64,000 bases of DNA from Tilletia caries (GCA_032718865.1 JALUTQ010000036.1:62001-126000); one strand, 5' to 3'. Counted from the first letter of the stretch, positions 32,501-44,302 are shown. Notes: generated by a model from the letters alone, not told the origin. Translations and numbers: made by a program.

Positions 32501-34130
32501 CCGTCTCAGGAATTCGAGTTCAAGAGGAGCGGAGGGACGTCTGTCGCGCAGCGTCTAGAGGAAGAAGAGGAGACTCACCCGGGCCCGATTCAGGCGACTA
32601 GAAGGGGCAGTGCGCCCCGAGCGCCACCGACGGGTTCTCAAACGGTCCGGAAGCTCCTCTCCCAACTACAGTCCATGCACGACCAACAGCAAGCCCAGCA
32701 GCAGAGCGAATGGGGTTCCTTCCTGAAGCGAAGGAAAGAACGACAACTAGCCGCCGTAGTAGCCTCTGCTCAACTCGCCAGCAAGTCCTCGAATCGGATC
32801 TCACGCGTGTTCGGCACGCCCACCCCGCCCCTTGCGTCCAGCCCTGCGCCTGCGACGGACGTAGACGAGGAAGAGCTGATTTTGGGGCTCGTGGGCATCC
32901 AACGTCTGGGCGAGACCAAGGCGGGCAAAGAAGATTGGGCCGAGCTGCAGCGGTTGTGTAGACAGGGCATCCCGCTTTGCTACCGTGGTGCGATTTGGAA
33001 GGAGTGCAGTGGGGCTGCGGAGATGGCTGAGCCGGGTCGGTACGAGGAGCTCCTTGGCGAGCACGAAGGCGAGACGAACGAATGTCTGACACAGATCGAT
33101 CTTGATGTGCACCGGACTGTGAGTGGTAGATCGACGGACTTTGATTCTGCCTTGGGTTGTTCGACTGACGAGAGACTTTGGGTCATCGCACTGCTTTCAG
33201 ATGCCGACCAACATCTTCTTTGGCGGGAACGGACCCGGAGTACCCAAGCTCCGACGGGTGCTCGTTGCTTTCTCATGGTTCGACCCCGTATGCGGCTACT
33301 GCCAAGGCATGAACAACCTCGCCGCAACACTGCTCCTCACCCTGCCCAACGAGGAAGACGCCTTCTGGACGCTGGCGTGCATCATCGGCAAGATCTTGCC
33401 GGCGGAGTATTATACGAGTCACCTGCTCGTGTCGCAGGCGGATCAGCGGGTGCTGGTGGAACTGGTGGATGAGCAGCTCCCGAAGCTGGCGGAGCACATG
33501 CGTGAGATTGGGGTTGATCTGCCGGCGGTGACGTTTGCTTGGTTCTTATCGCTGTACACCGACTGTTTGCCAGTGGAGGTGAGTGATGATCCTAAGTTTC
33601 TCTTTCGACAGAAAGGCCTCAGTGAGCTGACATGTCTTCACGCTTCTCCCCGGTCTTCACCACAGACTCTCTTCCGCGTCTGGGACATCATCTTCATCGA
33701 CGGCATGGTGGTGCTCTTCCGCATCGCTATGGCGATCTTATCCCTCAGCGAAAAGGACCTGTTATCGACGAGTGGGCCCGCGGCATTCTACGGACACATG
33801 CACAGTCTGACGTCCCGAATGTTCTCTGTGGATCGCTTGATGAAGGTAAGCCACTGTCTTGCTTCCCTGTATAGCTCCGGCTGGGAATTCATTCACTGAC
33901 TATACATCCGGATGTCTTGCCTCACCTGTTACTGCAGCTGGCGTGCGAGGACTTTGCTCAGACGATCAAGTATCCCAACATCCTGACTCGACGGGAGAAG
34001 CATGTCAAAGGTCAGTGGATAGAAGAGCCAGCGAACCCGGGCGTCTTAGAATTTGAGCACAAAGCTGACCTATAAAAACGAATCTCTCTTCACAGATTTG
34101 CGATCTGAGCTCGGTCTGGAGGACTCATAA
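29597..34130 (+). CDS. TBC-domain Rab GTPase-activating protein
   Basis: Five exons: 29597-33118, 33201-33578, 33666-33845, 33938-34010, 34096-34130; about 1395 residues (an in-frame ATG at 29540 would add 19). The N-terminal 1050 residues are low-complexity, Ser/Pro/acidic, with repeats of an ISRVFG motif. The C-terminal TBC domain accelerates GTP hydrolysis by Rab proteins. The arginine finger is in IDLDVHRT (Arg1173), split from the next exon by intron 1, and the glutamine finger is in GYCQGMN (Gln1209). WYFL-type helices and FRVWDIIFIDG follow. The catalytic part ends at LRSELGLEDS. It most resembles the Gyp2/Mdr1 group by organisation, but substrate Rab cannot be told. The long first exon contrasts with the intron-rich TBC part. 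Confidence 0.9.
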
Positions 34131-34398
34131 GCGTCGAGCAATGCCCTACCGCTTTTCCGTATCTCGCTGTCTACCTCGGCGCACGCTTCTTGCGAGCATC
34201 ATCCACTCTTGCATCTTATCGTTGCGGCAACTCCTCCCCGCAGGGACCTTTGCCCCCCAACGTCTATTTTCCCCCTGCACCCTTCCTGCTGATTTGTCTG
34301 ACGGTCATCCGAATCTGTATTTCTTCTCGAACGCAACAATGAAGGGTTGGGATTGAAACGTAGCAGAGTCGGTGTTGATGATCCTGTAGTGAATATCT

Positions 34399-35572
34399 TC
34401 AACTCCAGAGGCGGCCAAGATCCGCCCCTGACCGCTGCATGACTTCTGCGCCGTTTGGACAGCTCTCCAAGGCGCCCCGTTGCCCCACTGCCATGCTAGC
34501 CGCATACGCGGCAAATCGCAGGATTTGCTCGATGTCTGGTGTAGTTGCCGGCAGATTTGCGTCGCCGCCGTACATGAGCAGGCCAGCGACGAGGTAGCCG
34601 AGGAAGATCTGGATTGGGGGGAGACGCAAGGCTGTCAGTATTTCGTCTGTGGATCAGCGTGGGCCGTTGGATGAGAGATGGGAAGAGCCGTAAGGTCTTC
34701 CTTCCAGGGATACGAACATCACCTGCTCCTGTGGTGTCGATAACTTGTTCAGGCTTGAATGCCGCCTGGTCGATCGTCTCTCTTTGTGGCCCGTCCCCTT
34801 GCCTTACGTAGGCCGATACGCCTCGGTCACCCCTTGTGACGATGATCCAGCGGATACGTTCAATCTTAGGACATCGGACAAGCTTCTCCTCCATGGACGG
34901 GGCGTGGACGTCGTTGGCTCCGAAGAGGGAGACCAACGCCCCCGCCTCGCCCTCATTCACGACAAGCACGTCGACGAGGTCCCATTCGAACTCGCGCGCT
35001 TCGGCCTCAGTCGGCAACGGTGAAGGATTGAAGATGGTCGTGATCGAGCGTGTCTCTGCCGCTTTGAGGAAGGCTCGAGTCGTTTCCAGAGGGATCTCAT
35101 TCTGCAAAACGAGATGTGTCGGCCCAACGGAAGCATGAGGACGTCCCCACGATCGCGTATTCAGAATCCGATCCGCATCGTCGAGCGTCCTGGTCCCATT
35201 CGCTCCTTGGAGAAGGACGATGCTGTTCTCCCCGTCGTCGCCGACCTGGATGAAGGCCCGGCCCGTGGGGACGTCCTCCAAGATCGAAACACCGGACACG
35301 TCGACATTGCATTTGGCTAGCGTCTCCACCGGCCACGATGCGTCCTTGCCGACCGCACCGACCAGTTGGACACTGGCTTCTTCTTCGTGCCCGTGAAGCG
35401 CGAGTCCGATGGCGGCGGCGACGTTGGCTCCCTTCCCACCCGCTCGGGCTTGGTATCCTTTCGAAGCGATCGTCTGGCCTGGACGCACGATCGCGGACAC
35501 GGCGAAAGTCTCGTCGATGTTGATTGAGCTTCGGACGAGGGCGTGCCGGTGTTGGCGATCCTGGGAGCTCAT
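34399..35572 (-). CDS. RBKS: Ribokinase (PfkB family)
   Basis: Two exons, 35572-34718 and 34608-34399; 354 residues. It phosphorylates D-ribose at O5 so that it can enter the pentose phosphate pathway. SINIDETFAV near the N-terminus binds ribose, and ARAGGKGANVAAAIGLA is the first PfkB signature. IFNPSPLP and VVNEGEAGAL are family blocks. DTTGAGD is the second signature, with the catalytic Asp285 as the last codon of exon 1. IFLGYLVAGLLMYGG and YAASMAVGQRGA follow. The start is set at MSSQDRQHRH (35572), since the codons before it lack an ATG. Its tail-to-tail neighbour is the TBC gene. Confidence 0.93.
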
Positions 35573-36258
35573 CTCTGCCTTCAACGGCACAGCAAATGCT
35601 TGCCCTGCCGTTTGTCTGTGTTTGCCTGAAAGAAGGGGAAGATGGACTTGGTAACGACGTTGGCTTGCCTTGAGCTGCCAGGATATTAAGGACCGAGATC
35701 TGGAGGAGGGAGGGATAGGTCAAAGCCGATGTAAGTATCGACTTGAGAGTGGGAAGAGAAGACGGATGAGCTGGGAGACCAGATGAAGGAGAGAAGTGTG
35801 AGCAGGAAAGAGGTGAGTGCGTTATGACAGGGGATCAAATGGCCATGGTAGTTGCTTTGATGCACGGGGGCAAGGATCATGCAGTGCCCTGACCAGCATG
35901 TTCCTCTTTCACAGGCCATTCCAAAGAGCGCAGGACGTTCGCTCAAGGTATGTATGTACAAGGCTGGGCAAGAACCGAAGATGACGAGGAGAATGAAAGG
36001 GTTGCCATTGTTTTGCCATGATTTCGCTGTACAGGTATGGGTGGGGGCAATTACTCTAACTTCGACCGCTGTATGAACAGGAGGAGGTACGCCGGGTCGG
36101 GTGGGGTTGAGCCGTAGACAGGGGCCCTATTCAAGCCCTCCCTCTGGCCCGAGACCCTCTATCGAGCGTTGAAGAAGCGCAATAGAAGGACCATCAAACC
36201 CTTTGACGCCACCTTTGTCCCTCCTCCGCTTGCCAAGAGAGAAATCTCCAACGCGAAA
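35573..36258. other. Intergenic, between ribokinase 5' end and HECT 3' end
   Basis: No convincing coding region. The minus strand carries short hydrophobic open pieces (36076 down to 35686) that do not resemble a known protein. It probably holds the ribokinase promoter. Confidence 0.4.
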
Positions 36259-38765
36259 TCACGCAAACCCGAAGCCTTCCGACGCCTCGTTCATGCAGAT
36301 AAGGAGCTGCGACCGCAGCTTTTCGTACGACTCGTACTGCGGTAGGTCGAGCTGGTTGAAGCTGCGAGTTTTTCGAAAATACAGAACCAGAGTTAGCATG
36401 TTCCCCCCTCGTGTGGCATCCATCAGCTTTGGGGGGGGGTTTCTCAACCACATAAACAAAACTCACCAAGTATGTGCCGCCGGCAATCGATCTGCGCCAT
36501 ACGCTTTATGTATGTTGAACTTCTGAATCCCCTGCGTCCCCTGCAAATGCCCAAACCCTTCCAGCGGCACTTTGCTCGTCCCCGTGATGAACTGCAACAG
36601 CTTCGCCTTCTCCGTCTGGTCAAAGCTCCGCACCGCGCGCCAGAACCACTGAATCACCGGGTCCGAGGAGTTGTACCCATGCAGCTCGGTGTTGTTCTTC
36701 CAGCTGTCGACGTCGATGTCCGGTAGACCGGAGATGAGGAGCTCGAGCTCTTGCTCGGTGAAGATTCGGATGAGCTCGGGGGGGATGATCTCGTGGAAAC
36801 CGGTGAGGAACGAGTCGATCTGGAGTGTGAGGCGGTGAGGTGTCAATCACACGCAGAATAAGGACATGTGGGGAAATAGGAAGACTCACTTGTGATCGGA
36901 TGGTGTGAGTGAGACGCTGCTCAGTGACGAGACGAATGTACTCGACCTTGGTCTCCTCGGTGACCGGAATCGTGGCGCCATCCGGCTTGAGCTCAATGAC
37001 CCTCGTCTGCCCAAAGTCCTCGGCGTCCATCGTGAAGTTCAAATCAAGCACATCCGTAATGTCGTTCTCCAAGATCCACTCCAAAGACTTGTAGTACTCC
37101 GGATCGACAGCCTCCATGTCCCGATAGTCGACCGGCTTCCCGAGAATGTGCTTGTAGAAACTGCGGGTGAAGTACGCGTCCAGCAGTCGACCGTCGTAGA
37201 TGGCTTTGCCGATGACGCGTCCGACAAACTTGAAGTAGAGGAGATGGTTGCTGTCGACCGAGGACAGCCGGTTGGGTTGGTACGTGGTCCGATCGGCGGC
37301 GCAGGGAGTGAAGAGGGCGTAGTCCGGGTTGAACATGGCGCGCGCGAGGACGGAAAACCATTCACGCGTCACACCACCAGCGTCGATGCCCTCCTCACCC
37401 AAAAAGCGTACATTCAAACGGCCATGCTTGATCTCGGGCCCCGTATAGCGCGAGAAGGCTTTTTGTGAATCACCAAAGACCTCTGTTCTACGTACGTTGA
37501 GATTGAGCGGGGTGTAGTGATCGCGTCGGTTCTTGTGCAACTGCTGGGTAAAGTAATTCTTCTTGTTGTCAAAGTCGAGCACCTTGGGGTTGTGGACGAG
37601 CAGGGCGAAGGAGCCTGACATGAGGGAAGGGTTCTGTCGGACCATTATGTTGAGGATCTTGCGATGGCGCTCGGTGAAGGCGAAGAAGTGGTCTTCCATC
37701 TGCTCGCGGGGAGAGCGTCCGTGGGCGGTCGACGCGATGGATGCGATGGACGCAACCGACGCGAACGACGATGTCATGGGGTCGTGCCCCTCGCTCGCCG
37801 GTGTGACAGGTGGAAGGGAAGAGGAGCGGGTAAGGGACCGAGACTCGACAGCAGCTGCAGTGTCTGGTGCGATGACATGCTTGGACACGACCATCAGGGA
37901 CTGGTAGGGAGATGAGAAGAAAGACAAGGCTGAGTGAGCATATATGCGCGTCGCGACAGAGCGAACGGGCGAATCCAAGACGAGAAAGCGTGGGGCTCAC
38001 CTCGATCAAAGGAAGGAGAACTTGCGCGGCGCTGGGACTGTCCTTTAATCTTGTCAGGGCCTGGCTGAGACGAGTCCAGAGCGGCCGGAAATCGAACTCC
38101 TCATACATCTTCTTCAACTTCTCCTCGTTCTCCTTCTTCTCCTTCTTCGCAGCAGCCTCCGCCTCCCTGCTCTTCCCCGTCGCACTCGTACTCGGCTCAT
38201 GCAGCGCATTTCTCGCACTCGACGATGCTCCACCTAGCCCTCCTGCAGCCCGTGCCAGGGCAGCTCCCGAACGGCCCTCGATGAGGCCCTGGAAGAGGTT
38301 CGCGATGGCGCCCGGTCCTGATGTGGGATTCATGAAGATGTCGGCGCTCCTGCTGCCTGCGTGCATTGGCAACGCAGCTCTGGACATGAGGAGGTCCTCG
38401 AGCGAAGACCCACTGCCTGCTCCGCCGCCGCCGCCGCCGCCGCGGCCTGTACCGGTTGCTCCGATGCCTTCTGGTGGCGCGAACGAGGCGAAGAAGCCTG
38501 CGCCTGGACCTCCTGCTGCATTGAGGAGTGTTTGCAGCCCTGGACCTGCTCCTAATCTGGGATGTTGTCGACTGGCACCGCTGCTGCTGCTGCTTGCCCC
38601 TGCTCCCCCCGCTCCCGCTCCCGCCCCTGCTCCGCCTGCGCCTGCCCCTGCCCCGGTGCTGCGACTTGTTGATCCGCTTGAGTTGCTGCCGCTACCGCCT
38701 GCGTTGGACGGCGCGCTCCCGGCTGCGCTTCTGTTTGGGTCTGACGACGATCCTTGCGATGGCAT
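36259..38765 (-). CDS. HECT-type E3 ubiquitin ligase, HUWE1/Tom1 C-terminal type, short form
   Basis: Four exons: 38765-38001, 37900-36890, 36819-36467, 36361-36259; 743 residues, phases consistent. The HECT domain (about residues 400-743) takes ubiquitin from an E2 onto Cys710 and passes it to substrates. Motifs: [74 protein letters not shown]. The Cys codon is split by intron 3 (TG/C). [25 protein letters not shown] just before HECT matches the region upstream of HECT in Tom1/HUWE1, but those proteins exceed 3000 residues. Here the N-terminus is a 170-residue Gly/Ala/Ser-rich stretch with its own promoter-like upstream region. A TCACGTGA box is at -77. Confidence 0.9.
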
Positions 38766-38841
38766 GGTTTGCTTGAAATCTGCAGTTGGTCGTCGAGCGT
38801 CGGGCCCACAGCGCCAGTTGCAGAAGGTGAGCGAGAGCCAG

Positions 38842-38849
38842 TCACGTGA
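38842..38849. promoter_or_regulatory. TCACGTGA E-box in HECT/SDR divergent promoter
   Basis: Octamer 77 bp upstream of the HECT start and 288 bp upstream of the SDR start. It supports placing the HECT start at 38765 rather than reading it as an internal exon. Confidence 0.4.
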
Positions 38850-39136
38850 CTTTATCGCGTCCGCGTGGGCTCGTAAACACGGGGAACTTTACCGAGTTCA
38901 CCACCGTAGCGCACCACCACTTGCACGTCGCACTTTCCTGAATTCGAAGATAGAGGAAGACGGTCATGTTCCTTGTCCCTGCTGTGCTTCAACCATTGCC
39001 ATTATTTTCCCTTTGAGTTGCTCCTGCTCACGCTTCTCTACCATCTGGTCTGCTCCCAGCTTATCCGCCTTTTCTACCCACTCCCAAGTCGATATATATC
39101 CTAAAAGGCCCCCTCACTTCGAAACAGGGATCAACG

Positions 39137-40476
39137 ATGGCCTCCTCCGCCCCCGCCACTCCCTCCCTCCGGGACAAGGGTTTCGCACCCAGCATGCTCA
39201 TCTTCCCCGTCACCGACACTCTCTTCCAGCTCTTCGGCAAACTCGTCCCTTTCCTCCTCCCCAACCCTCCCGTTCCCATGCCGTCCGAGAGCGACACCAT
39301 TCGCGACGTGTCTGGCAAAACATGCGTAGTCACCGGCGCGAACAGTGGTATTGGTTTGGCCATCACTAAGGAGTCAGTATGCCATACATATATACCATCG
39401 AACGAGAGCGAATTGGGCGAGAACTGACAGCTCACCTCTCTCTGGCCCCCGTGTGTGTGATCACTCTCCCCTCCAGACTCATCCTACGCGGCGCCATCGT
39501 CACCATGGCCTGCCGCTCCTCGACCCGAGCAGAGAAAGCACGGAACGAGCTTCTCACCCAGCTCGAAAAGGAATCTCCCTCCACCAAGGACGCAGCCTCT
39601 CGCTTGCTCATCGCCTCCCTGGACACGAGCAGTTTCGCCAATGTCCGCGACTTTGCGAAGAGCTACACTGGCACCCAAGGACAAGACGGACAGAAGATCG
39701 ACCTGCTTTTCCTCAATGCCGGTATTGGCGCCCCGACTATTCACGAGGAATTGCTTACTGAAGACGGCTTTGAGCTGACCTAGTGAGTCCTATCCATTCG
39801 TTGCCTACAGCTGGGCCACCTACAGCGGAGAGTCTGAGAATCCGCTACCGTGTAACACTCGCAGTCAAGTCAACTTTTTGGGCCACTTCCTACTGCTATA
39901 CCTCCTGCGCTCTCACCTCGCCCCAGACGCTCGCGTCCTGTCCACCTCATCCGTGGGATCCCTCGGTGGGTCCTTTTTCAGCAACTTCAGCACGTCCCAA
40001 GTGAAAGGCAGACTCTCTCCGGGCTTCACTTCATGGCCCCGCCTTTCCAATCCAGCAAGCCGGACGCCTACCACGACTCGACCGCATACAGCCACACCAA
40101 AGCGATGCAGATCGTCCTGTCACGTGCACTCAATGAGAAGGCTGCCATCACAGGTTCGCGACGAATCACGCTCGCGTTCCACCCGGGTCTGGTCTCTACC
40201 AACTTTTTCCAAACCGCGGACCAGTTGCGCTCCATGACCATTATCCAATTCGCAAAGCAACTGCAACGCTTCGTCGGACTCCTCCCCGAAGAGTCAGCAC
40301 GTACGCCCGTCTTCCTCGCCACCGCGGCGGAGTCCGCGCTTGGAAAACGGGAGCGTTGGTCTAAGATCTGGTCGCGATGCATGCCATACACCACGCCTAT
40401 CGACCTCTTCAATCCGGAGAGGTTCTGGCAGCGATGGTGCGCGGATGCCGAAATCCCCACCGACTGGTCAATCTAG
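39137..40476 (+). CDS. Short-chain dehydrogenase/reductase, frame break in last exon
   Basis: Exons 39137-39372, 39477-39782 and 39865-40476. SDR enzymes use NAD(P)H to oxidise or reduce small alcohols and ketones. Evidence: cofactor motif TGANSGIGLA, LFLNAGIG (NAG motif), catalytic Ser in STSSVGS and the YSHTK (YxxxK) active site. A hydrophobic N-terminal segment (SMLIFPVTDTLFQLF) may anchor it to a membrane. Between 40003 and 40033 the frame changes from the one giving SQVKGRLSPGF to the one giving MAPPFQSSKPDAY. There is no room for an intron, so one base is missing or extra there, as a mutation or a sequence error. Substrate unknown; resembles WW-oxidoreductase/retinol-dehydrogenase-like fungal SDRs. 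Confidence 0.82.
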
Positions 40477-40673
40477 TCCGGAACCCTGCTTTACAAATCG
40501 CATGTATAGGAAGACTATACACATATCCTTATTCCTTATTCCTTATCGAGATCATGATTCAAGATTCGCTCAATCCAACTTCAACGCGCCGCGCACCTCG
40601 GCGCGGTCTTTTTTTTGAACCACGGTTGAATGGTGATTGCAACACGTGTCCAGTGAAGAACAACAGGGCGAAG

Positions 40674-41636
40674 CTAAATGATTCTGCCTCGGCGCGGCTT
40701 GATGGAGAAGAGGTAGAAGGCCGCCCCATACAGCGCACCTCCCAGATGCGCCGAGTGTGAAATGAAATCCTGCCGATCCGAGGCGACCGAGAAGAAGTCG
40801 TACGCGACGTAGCCGCAGACCAGGCCCCACATCGGCACGGGAACGACGCCGTACAGGAGCATAGGCAGCCTGGGCCAGATACACGCCACGAGCGAGCCTA
40901 GGCCGAGGATGGAGCCGGAGGCGCCTATTGCGCCGTGCTCTTGCTGATTCCTCGTCGGTTTGGAAGGGATCGAACCTAGCTGCTGCAGAAGGCGTGGATT
41001 CGGCTTTTGGCGGTTGCGCTGGATGGATCGGTACCTCTCGAGAGCGACATGCGCGACGGACGCCGTCAGGCCCGCGCCCAGGTACGTCGCGAGGAACACG
41101 CGTGGCCCCAGCCTGGTATTGATGATCGACCCAAACGCATGCAGCGCGAGCATGTTGAAGATGAAATGCGAGGCGTTCGAGTGGGTGAATGTGGAGAGGA
41201 TCAGGGACCAGGGCCGCTGCATGACGTTCATCCCGTGCGTCATGAAGTTCTCGCGCAGCCAGAGTACCGCGGTCGGGTCGCGTCTCTTCTCCAGCTCGTT
41301 GTTCGCATGTTGGTAATATGCGAATACGAGCGTGTTGGCGCCGATGACGACCCAGAGGGCGTTGAGCCTGAGGCGAGGACGCCCTTCTCCCTCTTCTTCG
41401 TACGGTCTGCCGCCATGGGGAGGTGGGGGATACTGGAATTGGGGTGGGACGCGATACTGTCGTTTGCCTATTGGTCCGTTCCGATCTGGGAGTCCACGAG
41501 CGGTCTTTGTCGAGAGTGTGAGCCGGCGCGCCGCAACGAGGGACGGCCCCAAGCCGCTCAGTTGACGTATGTCCAATCGGACCTCCTGCGGCTGGACGTA
41601 CGGCCTGGAGCAGCGCGGAAACACCCGAGTGAGCAT
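40674..41636 (-). CDS. PCP1: Mitochondrial rhomboid protease (Pcp1/PARL type)
   Basis: Single exon, 320 residues from ATG 41636. The first 45 residues are Arg-rich without acidic clusters, fitting a mitochondrial presequence. Rhomboids cut within membranes; Pcp1/PARL processes inner-membrane proteins such as Mgm1/OPA1 and cytochrome c peroxidase. Motifs: FTHSNASHFIFNMLALHAFG (rhomboid HxxxxHxxxN), GASGSILG with nucleophile Ser240, and FISHSAHLGGALYGA with catalytic His297. An in-frame ATG at 41786 would add 50 residues, but these look like 5' leader sequence. A hydrophilic Gln/Arg/Asn loop of 35 residues lies before the Ser motif. Divergent from UBE2W. Confidence 0.9.
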   Translation of the reverse strand: MLTRVFPRCSRPYVQPQEVRLDIRQLSGLGPSLVAARRLTLSTKTARGLPDRNGPIGKRQYRVPPQFQYPPPPHGGRPYEEEGEGRPRLRLNALWVVIGANTLVFAYYQHANNELEKRRDPTAVLWLRENFMTHGMNVMQRPWSLILSTFTHSNASHFIFNMLALHAFGSIINTRLGPRVFLATYLGAGLTASVAHVALERYRSIQRNRQKPNPRLLQQLGSIPSKPTRNQQEHGAIGASGSILGLGSLVACIWPRLPMLLYGVVPVPMWGLVCGYVAYDFFSVASDRQDFISHSAHLGGALYGAAFYLFSIKPRRGRII

Positions 41637-42816
41637 CTTGGACTGATGGTGAGATGCTCGTTTGACCTTTTGTGAGTTACCTATGTAATGGAAGGTGGTG
41701 GAGAAGGCCAGACTGAGAAGTTGTCGGAGCGGCGAGCCATGGTCGAGGTCGCTGATTCGCTCTGGCTGGGACAAAGGATCGCGCAACTTCGCTGTTACCT
41801 TACACTAAGCCCAGGACGAACTACTTACCACAGGGCGTGACTACGATTTGTCTGCAGATGCGGGTATCCAGCATGTCGTGGTAACGAGAGAGCGCGAAGG
41901 GATCACAGTCTGTGCGCGAACATTCCAGCCAGCAGCGAGCTGAGGAAACGATAAGCAACAGCATTGAACAGGCAACGAAGGGCTCGCAAGATTGAATCCC
42001 CGGGCAGTAGACACATTCGCTGACATCCTTTTCTGCGACGAACCTCCTCCTCCTCCTCCTCCTCATCTTCGTGGTCCCCATCCTCATCGTCAACGTCAAC
42101 GTCCTCATCATCGTCTCCAGAGTCAGTCACGTGACCACGAGTCAGCCACGTGGCAGGTATTTAAAGAGAACCAACACCTAGTTGTGAACCGAGGGCCACC
42201 GGGCCCGAAGAGAAGTCTTGCAGAGTCTCACAACGAACCTCGCAGACTGTGGGAGACAAGAGGAAGTTCCAACGCCAAAGAAGAAGTGTAGATTATACTC
42301 AGAAGGGGCTGAAGTACAGGCAGGATTGCTTAATGTAACCAGGAAGAAGCTGAGCTTGGGAAGGAAGAGAAAAGGTGCTCGATACCCTGAGACCACTGAG
42401 AGAAATGTTGAGCGTTAGCGTCTGCAGACCATCGAACGGACCAGCTCGTTCTAGGACCATCCAACAGCTTCCAGCATACACGACATCCTCCCAGCAACAC
42501 CTCAAGGAAGCACGAGGATCACTCACCGATGCTGCGGAGGGCTGCGCTGGACTGAGCAGGATGCGACTGGAAGGTTCTCTGGAGGATGGCTGCGAAGGTA
42601 TAAAAGGAGGCTCTCTGGATGTGGTTGTGGCTGAAGACGAAATGAATAAGCAAGACTTTCCTCTTCTTTACTCAGTCTGATCGATCATCGATCACAACAA
42701 GAAAGACCCGTCCATGAGACCCTGCCTTTCAACACACCTCGCACGTCCGTCGCTGCTCTCCCACAGACCGACAGACAGCAAGGACCGCAAGGAACTGACT
42801 GCCTGACTCGCCCGCG
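41637..42816. other. Divergent promoter region of rhomboid and UBE2W
   Basis: About 1.2 kb without a convincing ORF, containing a GAGGAGGAGG-type run near 42045-42066 and two E-boxes at 42127 and 42146. It probably includes 5' leaders of both genes. Confidence 0.45.
42127..42153. promoter_or_regulatory. Paired E-boxes TCACGTGA and CCACGTGG
   Basis: TCACGTGA at 42127-42134 and CCACGTGG at 42146-42153, 19 bp apart centre to centre, in the divergent intergenic region about 490 bp from the rhomboid start and 660 bp from the UBE2W start. Confidence 0.4.
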
Positions 42817-43519
42817 ATGGTCCTCACGAAGCGCCTGATGCGCGAGCTCCAGGAGATCAAGACAAAGCCCCTCCCACCAGGAATCACCCTCGTCCAAGCC
42901 GAGTCCCTCGAAGAATGGCACTTCCACATCGAAGTCCCCAACCCGCTCTACGCAGGTAAAGTCTTCCGCATACGACTCCGCTTCGTCGGATCGTACCCGC
43001 TCGAGGCGCCCGAGACGGTCTTCGTCACCACGGGCGGGTATGAGGCGCCCCAGATGGCACACTGCTACGAGAATGGACATGTATGCGCATCCATCTTGGG
43101 ATCGGAGTACGTTTCTGCCCCCCTCCTTTCTCCTCCACTGCCCGCAGCTCTGTGACTGACCCTCTTCTCCTCATCTTCATTGGCAGATGGTCTCCCGTGC
43201 TCAATGCTCAGAGCGTCCTCATCACCCTCCAGAGCATGCTGGCCAGTTCGAAAGTGAGCGGTCGGCTGTTCCTCGATTGACCCTGAGTGAAGATCAGGTC
43301 CGCTTACCGCTCTGTCCTTTTTGTTGTCTCATCTGCAGAAGCTCGAAAGACCACCGGACAACTCCCGCTACATCAGAACAGCACCCGTCAGCCCAAAAGA
43401 TACCGTACGTTATGCTGCCTTACTCTTTCCCAAAAACGTTCCCTCCTCCCGGACCCTCGTTGCTGACCGTCCCTTGCAACCACATGCAGAAATGGGTATA
43501 TCACGATGACAACTGCTAG
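42817..43519 (+). CDS. UBE2W: Ubiquitin-conjugating enzyme E2 W-like
   Basis: Four exons: 42817-43106, 43187-43253, 43339-43404, 43490-43519; 150 residues. UBE2W is the E2 that can place ubiquitin on protein N-termini. Evidence: N-terminal helix LTKRLMRELQEI, NGHVCASILGSEWSP with the active-site Cys90, QSVLITLQSMLASSK and KLERPPDNSRYIRT. The hallmark C-terminus KWVYHDDNC follows the UBE2W pattern (WWYHDDTC). The canonical HPN tripeptide of other E2s is replaced (AHCYENG), as expected for this family. Frame is kept across all three introns. Length matches the family. Confidence 0.94.
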
Positions 43520-44302
43520 GGGAGGCACCCTCGTAATTGTCCTTCAGGCACGCCCGTGGCATTCGTACTCGCCGGACTACGCCTCGGACACCTTTCCGCC
43601 CCGGGATGTGTATGGCCAAAGGTGCAGCATATTGTGGCAAACGATCCGAAAGCGCCGGCCGGATATCCTACCCGACTTACGCCCTGGAGCACATCGTCGG
43701 CCCTTCCGTCTGTACGTTCAAATCTTCCTGCCCACCAATGCTCCCTGCCTCTCCTTGAACGTCAATCCTATTTCTACCTACCCGCCATCTCCGAGCGTCC
43801 ACGCCCCCAAGTACTCAAGTGCAACCCCCCAGATCTCAAGCTCGCAAAAAGCCATCTTTCTCTCTGTTGTATCACCGCCACTAGCCGCCGTTACTACGGT
43901 CAATTCGTGTATCAATCTTTCAATCTCCTTGACGACCTCTCCAAGGGTCTGTTCTCATTCGACTCTGCACCTTGCACATTCCCAGGAAGGCACGCCAGCT
44001 GCGGGGAAGGCAAGAGGACGAGAAAGCACAAGTTATGGCAAGGAGAAAGCGAGAAAGCGAATTTGGATGTTTTCTTCTTAAAAGTCTGGTACTATTATAC
44101 AGGCCAAAACAGGCGTGCCGAGGGGAAACTGAAGGGAGGGTGCTTGTGAATAATGTGAATAATGAAGGTAACGGAAGTCGGCAGGGGCGTCCAGGCGTCC
44201 AGGACGAGGCACCCTGCAAGAAGTCGAAAAGAAGAGGAATTCGCCCGCGCTGATGTGAAGAACTGGTGCGATGTCCGTCTATGTATGTATAAACGCAGGC
44301 TC
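43520..44302. other. UBE2W 3' flank
   Basis: Open pieces of up to 197 codons exist on the plus strand (43556-44149), but they show no domain and continue straight after a well-defined UBE2W stop. Most likely untranslated and intergenic sequence between convergent genes. Confidence 0.4.

Noticed and set aside
20893..41636. Functional cluster of mitochondrial proteases (trypsin-like, IMP2, rhomboid)
   Set aside because: Three such genes occur within 21 kb, but they are separated by unrelated genes on both strands; co-location is probably chance.
43556..44149. 197-codon ORF after UBE2W
   Set aside because: No domain, no codon pattern like its neighbours, and it starts just after a well-supported stop; treated as 3' flank.
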